Part shown: positions 17,423 through 26,698 of the stretch, piece after piece
How the letters are laid out: the number at the start of each line of letters is the position of its first letter
How positions within the stretch are numbered: the stretch's first letter is position 1
The notes under the pieces: model-generated
What the model was told of the DNA's origin: nothing
Databases searched by the model: none
Seen by the model: the letters and a program-made list of their open reading frames with translations, nothing else
From: M3007 sp044350425
GTDB taxonomy: Bacteria; Bacteroidota; Bacteroidia; Chitinophagales; Saprospiraceae
NCBI GenBank assembly: GCA_044350425.1
Contig: JBILHS010000014.1
Span: 1-64,000, forward strand
DNA length: 64,000 bases
Reading direction: 5' to 3'
Made by a program: the position numbers and the translations under genes

Positions 17423-18256
17423 TCAAACCTTCCGAAAAACCAGCATCGGCACTTTGGTAACAAATGAATAGGCCTCTGCTCGGTTGGCACTGAACAACTT
17501 GGCATACCAGGTCTGGTTGGTATGGGTAAAGAACGCCGCGATACCCGGCTTTTCTTTTTTAACTACCACCTCAAACTGGGCAGCAAAAGTGGCATCCAGG
17601 TCCATCTGTCGGAGTATTACCTGATCCAGGGCCTTATATTTCTTTCGCCACATCGCCTGCATTGACGCTGCCTCTGCCAGGATCGATGCATTGTAAAAGA
17701 AGTGCGCCAGGTCAATTTTTGCGCTGGTAGCCTGGGCAAAATCTGAAACCTTCGGCATTTCCCGATCCATATTTTCCAGGTCTGAAGCGTACATTATTTT
17801 TTTGAGGGCACGCGTGCGGTAAGTATGCGGCACCACCAATACAGGAATGGATGAATGCACAATAATCCTGCTGGTATGAGTACCAATCAGTTTTAAAACC
17901 TGTCCGGCACCGCGGGTACTGATACAAATATAATCTGCCTGCTCGCGTTGCGCCTGCTCCAGAATCGCCTTTTCAGGACTCAGGTCTTCCACTACGACAC
18001 AACGGTAATTGCCCGGTCCTGTCTTTATGGATCGATGCGTAGCAGCCACAAAACGCTCCAGACTTTTTAACTGATCCTGCACTTGTTCGCGCAAAGCATC
18101 TTCGATGTGCGCCCGGTGAATGGTCGTTGGGATCATCGCCTGAAAGCAATGAAAAAAGACCAGTTCGAATTTGCCCTGACTGGCCAATTGAAAAGCAAAG
18201 CGCAATGCAGCTTTGGAACTGGTGGATAGATCGGTGGTGACGAGTATTTTTTTCAT
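17423..18256 (-). CDS. Universal stress protein, tandem UspA domains, 277 aa
   Basis: Two Usp domains are fused: residues 1-145, starting KKILVTTDLSTSSKAALRFA, and about 150-277, starting KKIMYASDLENMD. The first domain keeps the ATP-binding glycine loop (STRGAG, then a helix and IPVLVVP). The second is less conserved and lacks a clear loop, as is common in tandem forms. The protein is cytoplasmic and probably binds nucleotide during stress or low oxygen. Upstream lie a TAnnTTTG element (18282-18289) and a TGACnnnnGTCA dyad (18314-18325) at a spacing that fits class II activation by a CRP/FNR-type regulator. Confidence 0.92.
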   Translation of the reverse strand: MKKILVTTDLSTSSKAALRFAFQLASQGKFELVFFHCFQAMIPTTIHRAHIEDALREQVQDQLKSLERFVAATHRSIKTGPGNYRCVVVEDLSPEKAILEQAQREQADYICISTRGAGQVLKLIGTHTSRIIVHSSIPVLVVPHTYRTRALKKIMYASDLENMDREMPKVSDFAQATSAKIDLAHFFYNASILAEAASMQAMWRKKYKALDQVILRQMDLDATFAAQFEVVVKKEKPGIAAFFTHTNQTWYAKLFSANRAEAYSFVTKVPMLVFRKV

Positions 18257-18281
18257 GCTTTTAGTAGTGAAAATGACTGCA

Positions 18282-18325
18282 CAAACTTAAGCAATCTCGG
18301 CAACCTGCCTCGATGACCATCGTCA
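18282..18325 (-). promoter_or_regulatory. Candidate usp promoter with CRP/FNR-type dyad
   Basis: On the minus strand TAAGTTTG (18289-18282) matches TAnnTTTG and lies 25 bases before the usp ATG. The dyad TGACCATCGTCA (18314-18325, extended to ATGAC-GTCAT) is centred 34 bases upstream of the -7 centre, close to the position at which CRP/FNR proteins contact RNA polymerase. No -33 TTTG is present, consistent with activator dependence. Related dyads occur at 26622 and 30217. Confidence 0.45.
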
Positions 18326-18330
18326 TTTGT

Positions 18331-18397
18331 TTCAATGATTTTTAGTGCACGGAAAGTGCACGGGATAGTTGGCTTTTAACTAATAAAAATCATTGAA
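18331..18397. repeat. Short hairpin in the usp/ydjC-like divergent gap
   Basis: TTCAATGATTTTTA (18331-18344) and its exact reverse complement (18384-18397) enclose two copies of GTGCAC. The feature lies between the usp promoter and the start of the plus-strand deacetylase-like gene, so it could be an operator or a leader hairpin. Confidence 0.5.
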
Positions 18398-18496
18398 TGT
18401 ATTGACCAACCGCATTTACACATTTTAATATCCGCAATACTTTTGTCCAGCTGAATCTTAAAACACTAAAATAAGTTCAATGTGAAAACACAAATC

Positions 18497-19519
18497 ATGA
18501 AATTCACAACCAATTGCTTGTTTAGTATTTTTCTCGTTAGTGCTTGCACTTCCGTTAAAAATACTTCATCTGTAACGGTTCCATATGATCAGGATAGATT
18601 TTTGATCATAACAGCAGATGATTTTGGAGCTTCGAAAAACATTAATGAGGGAATAGAATTGGCGGCAGATAAAAACGCAATTACCGCCATTTCTGCATTA
18701 ACTAATTTTTCTGAATCTTTACCAGATCTGAAAAGAATATCTGAAAAACACCCTGATATTAGTATCGGAGCACATCTAAATATAACGACGGGGCGACCCA
18801 TTCTTTGTGCTGAACAAATTCCTTCCTTGGTCAACGCCGAAGGTGATTTCTATACTATTAATGAATTATTATCCAGGACTGGAAACATCTCAACTGATGA
18901 TCTCAGAAAAGAACTTAGAGCCCAGATAATTGCGCTCGAAAATTACAATATCAGGCCTGATCATCTTTCAGATCAATATGGTATTTTGTCTCTCTACAAC
19001 CCGTTTTTTGATATTATTCTGGAACTTGCAACAGAATTTAATGTCCCTGTGAGAAGTCCAATCACTGCCAGCTCAAAATACCCAGGCCTTTTCGCAAATT
19101 CTCCGGTTAATAAATTCAGGCGCCAAACTGCACTCCGGTTTATTTTTTCACATCCTTTTAAAGCTATAGGTTTATTAAAATACACTCGAATTAATGAGAT
19201 GGAAAAGCGGGCAAAAAAACTACATGATCTTGGAATTTTTCATCCGGATCTCCAAATTATGTCTTTTTGGGGAGATCCAACAGCAGATAATTTTTTGTAC
19301 CTTATGGAGCACCTGCCAGAAGGCACCTCTGAGATAGTGTTGCACATTGGCACACAAACACGTCAGGAAAATTACCCCCGTGGCCTGGATCTCAGTTATT
19401 TCAGGAATAGAGAATATGAATTAATTACTGTTACGAGTGATTATCTTCAGGGTTACATGGATTACCTAAATATCAAGACTATTGGCTACGCAGAGATATT
19501 TAAAAATAAGCATGAATAA
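18497..19519 (+). CDS. YdjC/ChbG-like deacetylase lipoprotein, 340 aa
   Basis: The YdjC family removes acetyl groups from oligosaccharides using a metal site in a distorted barrel. Here the first motif ITADDFGASKNIN and the GAHLNIT histidine motif are clear. The usual S-H-x-H segment is replaced by DHLSDQYG, so one ligand may be altered and activity is uncertain. The ATG at 18497 is preferred over a GTG at 18482 because it starts a lipoprotein signal with lipobox VSAC (Cys at residue 17). Family members are usually cytoplasmic, so a lipid-anchored form is unusual. The gene is visibly richer in A+T than the housekeeping genes around it, which fits an acquired segment. Confidence 0.8.
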   Translation: MKFTTNCLFSIFLVSACTSVKNTSSVTVPYDQDRFLIITADDFGASKNINEGIELAADKNAITAISALTNFSESLPDLKRISEKHPDISIGAHLNITTGRPILCAEQIPSLVNAEGDFYTINELLSRTGNISTDDLRKELRAQIIALENYNIRPDHLSDQYGILSLYNPFFDIILELATEFNVPVRSPITASSKYPGLFANSPVNKFRRQTALRFIFSHPFKAIGLLKYTRINEMEKRAKKLHDLGIFHPDLQIMSFWGDPTADNFLYLMEHLPEGTSEIVLHIGTQTRQENYPRGLDLSYFRNREYELITVTSDYLQGYMDYLNIKTIGYAEIFKNKHE

Positions 19520-19667
19520 TACATGCCTTGGGATGAATATAATCCGTTGGGAGCCTGGGTATTACACTACGAAACCACCATAAACAGATAATTGGAAACA
19601 AATGTAACAAATCTGGCAGAAGGCGCCTATTTTATAAACATTGAGACTGTTGATATTTTCAAAACTA

Positions 19668-19838
19668 AGAGCCTGTTCGGGAATTGGATTTTTGCCTGCA
19701 ACCGACAAATTTCATTCCAACCAGCGTTATCCCGTTTCAAACGAGACGCCGGATCGTCCGCATACGACTGCAAATTTTGCCTTGTTTGAAATAAAATTTG
19801 CTCGCTTTCGGATCAAAACCAATTCCCGAACAGGCTCT
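19668..19838. mobile_element. MITE-like hairpin element, 171 bases
   Basis: Perfect 20-base terminal inverted repeats, AGAGCCTGTTCGGGAATTGG at 19668-19687 and its complement at 19819-19838, bound a segment whose interior also pairs (CAAATTTCATTCCAA with TTGAAATAAAATTTG). No reading frame in it is convincing. The gap 19520-19877 contains only this element and short flanks. It fits a non-autonomous transposable element. Confidence 0.65.
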
Positions 19839-19877
19839 AAAAAGTCGATCGTTTCACAATAATCAACTCATATTCTT

Positions 19878-20669
19878 ATGGCTATACGAATTTTAGTAAT
19901 GGGGTTACCAGGTGCTGGCAAAACCTATCTTGCAGAACAATTGGTTGAACAAATACAAGTGTCCGGTAAAACCGTAAATTGGTTCAATGCCGACAAAATT
20001 CGGGAAGCCTACAACGATTGGGATTTCAGCCATGAAGGTCGCCTAAGACAGAGCCACCGTATGCGGGAATTATCAGACGCCGCTCAAACGGACTATGTAA
20101 TATGTGACTTTGTTGCTCCTCTGACACAAATGCGTGAGATATTTCAGGCTGATTGGACGATCTGGCTGGACACCATTGAATTTAGTGCATTTGAGGACAC
20201 CAATAAAGCATTTGTGGTCCCGGAGGTCTATGATTTTAGGATCACAGAACAAGACGCGGAGAAATGGTCGAAATTTATTGCCCCTCATATTTTGAATAAT
20301 GTACGGAGACCCGTATTCAACTGGCAGAAAGAAACCGTGCAATTATTAGGCCGATGGCAACCCTGGCATTCTGGTCACAGAGCTTTGTTTGAACGGGCAT
20401 TGGCTAAAACAGGTCAGGTATGCATCATGATAAGAGACTGTCAGGGATGGATGTATTCAAATCCATTTTCCATTGAACAGGTAAAAGGATACATAAATAA
20501 AGATTTATCTCCTTTGTATCAGGGCATGTATGAAATAATGATTGTTCCCAATATTGTAAACATTACGTACGGCAGGGAGGTCGGATATACCATAGAGCAA
20601 GAATCCTTTGACACGTCCGTAGAGCGCGTCAGCGGTACCCAGATCAGAAAGGAGATGGGATTGACTTAA
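19878..20669 (+). CDS. P-loop kinase (APS kinase-like) fused to nucleotidyltransferase, 263 aa
   Basis: Two catalytic modules are joined. Residues 1-150 are a P-loop kinase of the adenylylsulfate kinase type, with GLPGAGKT (9-16), the WFNADKIREAYNDWDFS segment and GRLRQS. Residues 155-263 are a HIGH-type nucleotidyltransferase with GRWQPWHSGH (His164, His167) and the SGTQIR loop (252-257). The second part resembles NMN/glycerol-phosphate adenylyl- or cytidylyltransferases more than classical ATP sulfurylase. A convergent sulfotransferase gene overlaps its 3' end by 26 bases. Activation of sulfate or of a sugar/alditol phosphate is possible; the substrate cannot be read from sequence. Confidence 0.85.
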   Translation: MAIRILVMGLPGAGKTYLAEQLVEQIQVSGKTVNWFNADKIREAYNDWDFSHEGRLRQSHRMRELSDAAQTDYVICDFVAPLTQMREIFQADWTIWLDTIEFSAFEDTNKAFVVPEVYDFRITEQDAEKWSKFIAPHILNNVRRPVFNWQKETVQLLGRWQPWHSGHRALFERALAKTGQVCIMIRDCQGWMYSNPFSIEQVKGYINKDLSPLYQGMYEIMIVPNIVNITYGREVGYTIEQESFDTSVERVSGTQIRKEMGLT

Positions 20670-21780
20670 CCTTATTTCTTTTAACGATCATTTCCCAATC
20701 CTCACAACTCTCTGAAAAGTGATGTGCAACCAGCTCCTGAATATCTATCGGGATCGGAACGTTATTGGGAACATAGCTGGCTTCTTTCTGAATGGCTACT
20801 TTTAATTCATCTTCATATTGTTCCCAATCCTCCAGTTTTAGGTCAGAAAACATCCTGCGTATAGTGCCTAATGCATCCTGCATGATCTCATCATACGTTA
20901 CTTCGCTCAGTTGATAATCCGGAATCAGATTTTTGTCGCGGCGGAAATTAGCGTCGAGCAACTGGTAATGCCGGATTAACAACTCCCTGATCTGGGGTTT
21001 TGTGGCCGTTTGCATACTAAACTTAGCGAATAAAACCTGATTGGCCAATTGCTCGAGTGACCTGAATATATCCGCCGGGTTTCTCGATATGTGAACAAAC
21101 TTTGCATCCGGAAATATTTCGAGCAACGTAGCTACTCTGCCAGTCGAAGGGGGACTTTTCAATACCAATCTGCGGTTTGGCTGGTAATATGCAATACGCT
21201 TAAGTCCGTACAAATAGGCTGCTTTCCAAATTTCCTTTTCCTGAGGGGTCTTGAATTCCACCGTAGCATTCATCAGTTCTTCTGCCCGTCTTGCCCAAAC
21301 AATACCCCAATACGCCGAAAATGGCGAAAGACTAAAACAATACTGCATATCCTCCTCTAAAGGATCCGAAAGCCTCAGGTCATAGTTGTGAAAATGGGGT
21401 TTCTTTACACGAAGGACCTTAAGAAGGGCCTGCAGTGGCGGTGCGATCATACGGCGTACAACAGGAGGCCAGAACGGAAAATATAAATCCATTCCATCAA
21501 TGTAGGTCCAACGTGAATTACTGCTTAAAAGCTTGAATAACAGCGTTGTACCACTTCTGGCCTGTCCCAGAATAATGATCGGTGCAGGTGAAATGGGTTG
21601 GTTCCAAATTTTCCGACTAAGAAAGGTTTTCTCAATCCACAAACCCGGCCAGATAATCATACTACCCAGAACCAGCTTGAAGGCACGGAGCCAGCCGCCC
21701 CATCCGTCCGGACGGTTTCGGATTAACATTTTCAATACCCAGCCAGGGCCTCCATAAAAATAACGGTAACCTGATAACAT
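20644..21780 (-). CDS. Sulfotransferase family protein, 378 aa
   Basis: PAPS-dependent sulfotransferase fold (Sulfotransfer_3-like). The 5'-phosphosulfate loop is GQARSGTTLL (72-81), a variant of the P-loop, and the 3'-phosphate site is FVHISRNPADIF near residue 230. Such enzymes sulfate carbohydrates or lipids. The N-terminal 60 residues include an amphipathic or hydrophobic region (KLVLGSMIIWPGLWIE) that may bind membrane. It is the last gene of a long minus-strand series with a desaturase, SDRs and a GNAT-like protein, so a lipid substrate is an attractive inference. The gene before it (M19 peptidase) ends 9 bases upstream. Confidence 0.88.
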   Translation of the reverse strand: MLSGYRYFYGGPGWVLKMLIRNRPDGWGGWLRAFKLVLGSMIIWPGLWIEKTFLSRKIWNQPISPAPIIILGQARSGTTLLFKLLSSNSRWTYIDGMDLYFPFWPPVVRRMIAPPLQALLKVLRVKKPHFHNYDLRLSDPLEEDMQYCFSLSPFSAYWGIVWARRAEELMNATVEFKTPQEKEIWKAAYLYGLKRIAYYQPNRRLVLKSPPSTGRVATLLEIFPDAKFVHISRNPADIFRSLEQLANQVLFAKFSMQTATKPQIRELLIRHYQLLDANFRRDKNLIPDYQLSEVTYDEIMQDALGTIRRMFSDLKLEDWEQYEDELKVAIQKEASYVPNNVPIPIDIQELVAHHFSESCEDWEMIVKRNKVKSIPSPF

Positions 21781-21789
21781 TGGAAAAAT

Positions 21790-23196
21790 CTAATAGTTTT
21801 TTTCTAAAAAGCGAACCACGTTTTCTATGCTGAAGCGTGCTACAATCTCTTCCGGAGTGATCTTGCGATTTTCAAATAAGCACAATTGATTGTGATTCAG
21901 ATATTGATTGGCCAGATGGAGCAGCTCCTGCGCCATCATTGGAAAATCAGCTGTGGTAAGTATACCATTGAGCGGGTTGATCGTGCCATCGAAATCGCTT
22001 CCAATACAGGCCGTTCCCCAGGCAAACTGACCGTCCTGATCGAGTATTTCAGCAATATGCTGTATCTGATTCCAGACAATTCGGGCTGATTGCTCCCGAA
22101 TTTTTTTAGAGAATACGTTTCTGCTGATTTGCGAAAGCGCTTCTTTAGATGCAATCCGGCGACTGTCCAATTGGATAGCAAAAAGCCCATTGGAACGGCC
22201 AATTTGGATGATTTCCTCATCGAAGAAATTAATGTCCGATTGATAAAACAGAGGCCCTGTGTAACTTAAAGCAGGTTTTCCACTGTAGCCAACACCCGTT
22301 ACAGCACCATGACTGACCACAATAGGGATACTATTTTGGGTGTCATGCACTTTCTGGTATTCGAAGTATGCTTTTCTGGCAGCTAAACTCATGTGTTTGA
22401 GATCAATCAGGATTCGACGTCCGGATCTTTTATCTAAAAGCATCTCCAACACTTTTTCACCCAGCGGTGAAAAGCCTCCTCCAAGATTTTTTTGCTGGTT
22501 CACCAAGGGTTCCAAAGGATCCAGACTGCGCGAATGCCCACAGAGATCATTGTTAAAATTGTGCGCAAATGTGATGAAAGCCGGAGGGTACTCCCAGTTT
22601 TTTACCTGTTGCACATTACTAATCACTTCATCTTCATCTATAGTCCGGCCATACTCCGCTAATCCTGTATTGAAAACATGTGCCCCTTCAATGCTAAGTA
22701 CTACCGCAATCTCATGTTGATTGGATAAAATAGAGGATAGTTCCTGCCAATTTGCGGCAGGTTTCCAACGGTATGTCGTGGCTCCTATCTGCTTTTCTCT
22801 TCTGCCTGAAATGAAGAATTCGTATTCCCGACATAGATCATCAAAATAATTACTGTGTTGTTGGAGGTGCCTGACTCTGGCATAGCCAATACCTGTAATC
22901 ATATCACTCAGCGTCGCAGAAAAAGCACCTTTTCCGACCGCATTAATGAAAAACCCTTTTTCAAATGGGTAGAGCGATACTACAGCCAGCTTACTGCCTC
23001 CTTTGGCCATCGTACTGAAATCGCATTGACTAAAGCGCGTAATTCCGGAAAGGGATTTCAGCACTTTTTTTAATGCATTTGGTTTTTCCGTAAACCAAAG
23101 ATCTTGCTTCTTATTTATCTTTTTGTTGTCAAACGAATGTCCAAACGTCTTCAGATTAGGATGACAATGAAGATCAGCGAATTGGAAATCAGGCAT
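21790..23196 (-). CDS. Peptidase M19 (dipeptidase-like) protein, 468 aa
   Basis: Metal-dependent amidohydrolase-fold protein of the renal dipeptidase family. Metal-site motifs are present: ADLHCHPN near the N-terminus (His10, His12), the bridging glutamate in VLSIEGAHVF, the histidine in VVSHGAVTG, and GSDFDG near the C-terminus. The ATG at 23196 is chosen because the family homology begins there. An upstream ATG at 23271 adds 25 residues that look unlike a signal. The protein is longer than typical dipeptidases (about 330-400), with inserts around residues 60-150. It is part of the minus-strand series; its connection to lipid genes is unclear. Confidence 0.82.
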   Translation of the reverse strand: MPDFQFADLHCHPNLKTFGHSFDNKKINKKQDLWFTEKPNALKKVLKSLSGITRFSQCDFSTMAKGGSKLAVVSLYPFEKGFFINAVGKGAFSATLSDMITGIGYARVRHLQQHSNYFDDLCREYEFFISGRREKQIGATTYRWKPAANWQELSSILSNQHEIAVVLSIEGAHVFNTGLAEYGRTIDEDEVISNVQQVKNWEYPPAFITFAHNFNNDLCGHSRSLDPLEPLVNQQKNLGGGFSPLGEKVLEMLLDKRSGRRILIDLKHMSLAARKAYFEYQKVHDTQNSIPIVVSHGAVTGVGYSGKPALSYTGPLFYQSDINFFDEEIIQIGRSNGLFAIQLDSRRIASKEALSQISRNVFSKKIREQSARIVWNQIQHIAEILDQDGQFAWGTACIGSDFDGTINPLNGILTTADFPMMAQELLHLANQYLNHNQLCLFENRKITPEEIVARFSIENVVRFLEKNY

Positions 23197-23288
23197 CCAA
23201 TGATATAATTGAAGGGTAAAATATGAGCAGTTACACCCGATGGAAAGTGGTTTGCGAAAAATGCGAACCACTTTCCTTCAGGTATAGT

Positions 23289-24368
23289 TCATGCACCAGC
23301 ATTAGACTTTAAGAGTTCATAATGTTTTTTTAATGCCACCAGGAAGGGATATGCATGGTATGGAAGTTGGTGATCTCTGGCATATTCACGAATTACAGCA
23401 GTCACTTCGGGTGCATAAACACAACTGATATTTGGGAAAAGGTGATGGGCGGTGTGGTAATTAAAATTCCCCATAAGGTTTCGGGTAATGAAATTTTCGG
23501 TTGTCACATCGTTGGTTGTGATAAACTGGTGCATCAGCCAACTATCGGAGGATAACAGTTGAGAATCCGTCAATGGGAATGCATTACCCGTGTTTACATG
23601 TGGCGTGAGGAGCACTGCCAATGCAAAGATTCCCGCTCCACCCAGCATGATCATAAGTGCTATGATACTTTGCCCGAGCGTGAAGCCCACTATTTTCCAG
23701 GGTACCAGAAAGATGTAAAAGAAAAAAAACGCTTTAAACGCAAGCAGTTTTATCCACTCAGAAAGCGGAGTATGACAAATTTTTCGAACGATCTGATTTT
23801 TGTTGAGATAATCCTTAAAATCGCGAACGATGACCCAGTTAATCAGGTATAACGGATACAACAGAAAGAAAAAGAATTGTTGATATCGCTGAATGGGCTT
23901 TGGATTTTCGTGTGGATATATTTTGATAATACTGCTTTGCTCTATATCACTATCCCAACCGGCCATATTGGGAAAATGATGATGCAGATGGTTGTGCCGC
24001 TTTTCCCAGATATAGCTATTCATACCCATGATATCGAAAAAAGAATAAAATGCTCTATTCCAAAAAGCAGCTCTGAACAAATTTCCATGGCATGATTCGT
24101 GTATAACATTGAGAAAAATCAATACTGCGGTAATACCCATCAAAAAATACAGCAGGTAGAACAACCCAATTGACTCCTTCTGATTTAATGCCAGGAAATA
24201 TAGTAAAAAATAAACCATTGGAAGAACCACTGCCCTGAACCTTGCTATAACCAGCCGGCCACGGGGCAGTTCTTCCAGCCTGCTGTTGACCAGCCTGCGT
24301 AGTTCGTTGTAATGTTGCCTGTCTTCTGGTTTTTTGGAAAACCTGGGTTTGTGTACCGTCGTTGACAT
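23289..24368 (-). CDS. Membrane fatty acid desaturase, 359 aa
   Basis: Integral membrane diiron desaturase. The three histidine boxes are clear: HESCH (90-94), HNHLHHH (125-131) and HTAHH (305-309). Four hydrophobic helices in two pairs are placed as expected, near 45-90 and 205-255. The box pattern is that of linoleoyl-CoA/front-end-type desaturases without a fused cytochrome b5. It needs oxygen and an electron donor not encoded here. Substrate may be an acyl chain or a sphingoid-type base, given neighbouring SDR and N-acyltransferase-like genes. The next gene (M19) follows after about 90 bases. Confidence 0.92.
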   Translation of the reverse strand: MSTTVHKPRFSKKPEDRQHYNELRRLVNSRLEELPRGRLVIARFRAVVLPMVYFLLYFLALNQKESIGLFYLLYFLMGITAVLIFLNVIHESCHGNLFRAAFWNRAFYSFFDIMGMNSYIWEKRHNHLHHHFPNMAGWDSDIEQSSIIKIYPHENPKPIQRYQQFFFFLLYPLYLINWVIVRDFKDYLNKNQIVRKICHTPLSEWIKLLAFKAFFFFYIFLVPWKIVGFTLGQSIIALMIMLGGAGIFALAVLLTPHVNTGNAFPLTDSQLLSSDSWLMHQFITTNDVTTENFITRNLMGNFNYHTAHHLFPNISCVYAPEVTAVIREYARDHQLPYHAYPFLVALKKHYELLKSNAGA

Positions 24369-24414
24369 GAGCGAACATGATTTAGAGTAAGCTTTAAAAT
24401 AGTCTGTCCGAACT

Positions 24415-25218
24415 CTAATGACTGTTAAGCCGATCGAATTGATATCTGAGTAGCCGGCTGACGAGTTCCGGAGAAATCCGGTTCAGGAAAAACAAGATCT
24501 TACCAAGCTTGCTGAATACTCGTTTATGTTGCCGTTTTTCAATCATTTGTATAATTCCTTTAGCCACCTTATCTACCGGGCTAACCAATGCCTGATCACG
24601 TTTTGGACAAGGCAATAAACTCCCATCCGGAGCGATTTGCTGTTTCCCCGGGTCATTCTGGGTAAATCCCAGATACGCGATGCCAATATGTATCTGACTG
24701 GAGTAGGTCTCAATATGAAGGGCTTCTGCCATACTTATCAGCGCCATTTTGGTTGCCGCATAAACATTGGATAATGGAATTCCATGGATGCCGGCAATAC
24801 TGCCAATAAACAGGATACTCCCCTTGGTCCGTTTGATGTGGGGCAAAGCGTAATAAGTGCAATAGATACTTCCAAGAAAGTTTGTTTCCACGACCTTGCG
24901 CAATACATTCGGTTGAAGTTGTTCCATCACGCTCTCAACACCTACCCCAGCATTATTGATCAACACATCAATCTGTCCGTACTTCTGTAAAGTGGTGTTC
25001 ATAAGGTGCTCACAGGCATCCGGGTCGCTCACGTCCCCGGCACTGGATATCACATCTGCCCCCAACATTAAAAGTTCGTTTCTAACCAGCTCCAATTTTG
25101 CTTCATTGCGTGCATTAAGGACAATTTTAGCACCTTTTTGCGCCAATTGAAAGGCCAGTTCCTTGCCAATTCCCTGGCTTGATCCGGTAATAACAACCAC
25201 TTTACCGTTAAATATCAT
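24415..25218 (-). CDS. SDR-family oxidoreductase, 267 aa
   Basis: Classical short-chain dehydrogenase. The nucleotide-binding motif TGSSQGIG (11-18), NNAG (88-91), catalytic Ser140, Tyr153 and Lys157 are all present. The ATG at 25218 is preferred because the Rossmann strand begins four residues later; a more upstream ATG at 25341 would overlap the GNAT-like gene by 20 bases. The C-terminus contains FLNRISPELVSRLLRYQ, shared with the truncated SDR at 26699-27331, so the two are paralogues. Similar SDRs reduce 3-keto lipid intermediates such as 3-ketosphinganine. This role is inferred from the desaturase and acyltransferase-like neighbours. Confidence 0.9.
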   Translation of the reverse strand: MIFNGKVVVITGSSQGIGKELAFQLAQKGAKIVLNARNEAKLELVRNELLMLGADVISSAGDVSDPDACEHLMNTTLQKYGQIDVLINNAGVGVESVMEQLQPNVLRKVVETNFLGSIYCTYYALPHIKRTKGSILFIGSIAGIHGIPLSNVYAATKMALISMAEALHIETYSSQIHIGIAYLGFTQNDPGKQQIAPDGSLLPCPKRDQALVSPVDKVAKGIIQMIEKRQHKRVFSKLGKILFFLNRISPELVSRLLRYQFDRLNSH

Positions 25219-25321
25219 GGGTGGTTTTTGTTTGAAGGCCGAAAGCAATTCATCAGGGAAAGTACGAACCGTTCCTTGTGCAAAATATTCATGAACAGTC
25301 AATTGAAAATTCAAATGAACT

Positions 25322-26521
25322 TCAATCCTGTTCAACAGCAACCATATTATTTTTCTCCTTTAGCTTTAAAACAGGATGCCGCTGAAATGGCTGATTAGGA
25401 TCGAATAAAAATCGATATGTAATCAATAGACGACTGTTCTGTTTGCCCAGAGTACGACCAATACGCACCATTCGAGGATTAAAATCTCCCTGCCACTGCA
25501 TTTCATATTCTTTGTACTGCCGCAATTCTTTAATTACACGATATCCTTCTACAATTAGAAAACCAACCACTCCCGTGCACTGGTGCTCTGGAACCACCCC
25601 AAAAACAAATCCATTGATGCGTCGAAACTTTCCAAGTTTGATCCTGGCAATCAATTGCAATTTCTGCCACCAGCCAAAATGCCCATCGAAATGTCGAATG
25701 GCTTCATTCAGATCCGGCAGATTAATCCAAAAAGCGACCGGTTTATCATCATAGTAGGCAAACCAAATCAGCTTTTCATCAATTAAAGGTTTCATTCGCT
25801 TGAAAAGTCGCAGGATATTAGACTTTTCAAGCGATCTGCCTTCCTGGTGTCCTTCCCAGGCGCCGTTAAATATGGTACAAAAATCTTCGGCAAACTGCTC
25901 GAGGCGATTTTTATCTATATGGACCGCTTTGTACGCGGAATTCCGTGCTATAATATCGTGCTGACGATAAAATAAAGGATCGATGGAGTCTTTCAAATTC
26001 ACCGAAAAACAATACTGCTTAAAATAGTCGCGAAATCCATAATCCTCAAAAAACCCCTTATAATAGGCCGGATTGTAATTCATTTTGTAAGGTACATCGC
26101 GAAAGCCTTCGACCAGTAAACCCCACCAGGAATCGCGCTCACCAAAATTTACCGGACCATCCATAGCCTCCATCCCCATTTGCTCCAGCCATGCCTTGGC
26201 TGTGTCAAAAAGGAGAAACGCAGCTTGTTTATCGGGTAAACATTCAAAAAAACCTATACCGCCCGTAGGCTGTGGATTTGAATAGGCCATTTTCGCATTG
26301 ATAAAGGCGGCAATTCGACCCATCGGATCCCCTTGTGAATCATAAAGCACCCACCGGGCACATGCTCCACCTTGAAATGCCTCGTTCTGTTTCGAATCAA
26401 AAATGGTTTCAATGTCTTGATCCAAAGGACGAATCCAGTTGGGGTCGTTCAAATAGATTCGTGAAGGAACTCGCAGAAAATCGAGTGCAGATTGTTCATC
26501 GTGAACTTTAACAATATTCAT
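25322..26521 (-). CDS. GNAT-fold protein of the YghO type, 399 aa
   Basis: The centre carries the family signature GPVNFGERDSWWGLLVEGF followed by MNYNPAYYKGFFEDYGF, typical of a large group of about 380-residue GNAT-fold proteins related to E. coli YghO. As far as I recall, the Caulobacter N-acyltransferase that makes ceramide belongs to the same group. The acyl-CoA site region near FVFGVVPEHQCTGVVGFLIVEGY is recognisable (roughly residues 310-335). No signal or membrane helix is seen. Its position among SDR, epimerase and desaturase genes supports N-acylation of an amino-lipid, but this is inference and other acyl acceptors are possible. Confidence 0.7.
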   Translation of the reverse strand: MNIVKVHDEQSALDFLRVPSRIYLNDPNWIRPLDQDIETIFDSKQNEAFQGGACARWVLYDSQGDPMGRIAAFINAKMAYSNPQPTGGIGFFECLPDKQAAFLLFDTAKAWLEQMGMEAMDGPVNFGERDSWWGLLVEGFRDVPYKMNYNPAYYKGFFEDYGFRDYFKQYCFSVNLKDSIDPLFYRQHDIIARNSAYKAVHIDKNRLEQFAEDFCTIFNGAWEGHQEGRSLEKSNILRLFKRMKPLIDEKLIWFAYYDDKPVAFWINLPDLNEAIRHFDGHFGWWQKLQLIARIKLGKFRRINGFVFGVVPEHQCTGVVGFLIVEGYRVIKELRQYKEYEMQWQGDFNPRMVRIGRTLGKQNSRLLITYRFLFDPNQPFQRHPVLKLKEKNNMVAVEQD

Positions 26522-26621
26522 TTGGAATGCAATTTAGACAAAATTAAAAAATCTATTTACGTCCATCCAAAGGTAAATGCGCGCCAAAGTCTTTTATAAT
26601 GATCTTCCTAAGGTGATTTAA

Positions 26622-26633
26622 TGACTTTTATCA
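26622..26633. promoter_or_regulatory. TGAC-type dyad upstream of the GNAT-like gene
   Basis: TGACTTTTATCA fits TGAYnnnnRTCA, the half-site layout of CRP/FNR-family regulators, about 100 bases before the GNAT-like start. Only a weak -7 element is seen nearby. Related dyads are at 18314 and 30217. By chance roughly four such 12-mers are expected in 64 kb at equal base frequencies. Confidence 0.3.
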
Positions 26634-26698
26634 CTCGGCGAGATGACTACTACCACCGCTTATTGTATTTATTTGAATTGGTAAAGCCGGATCAGGGA

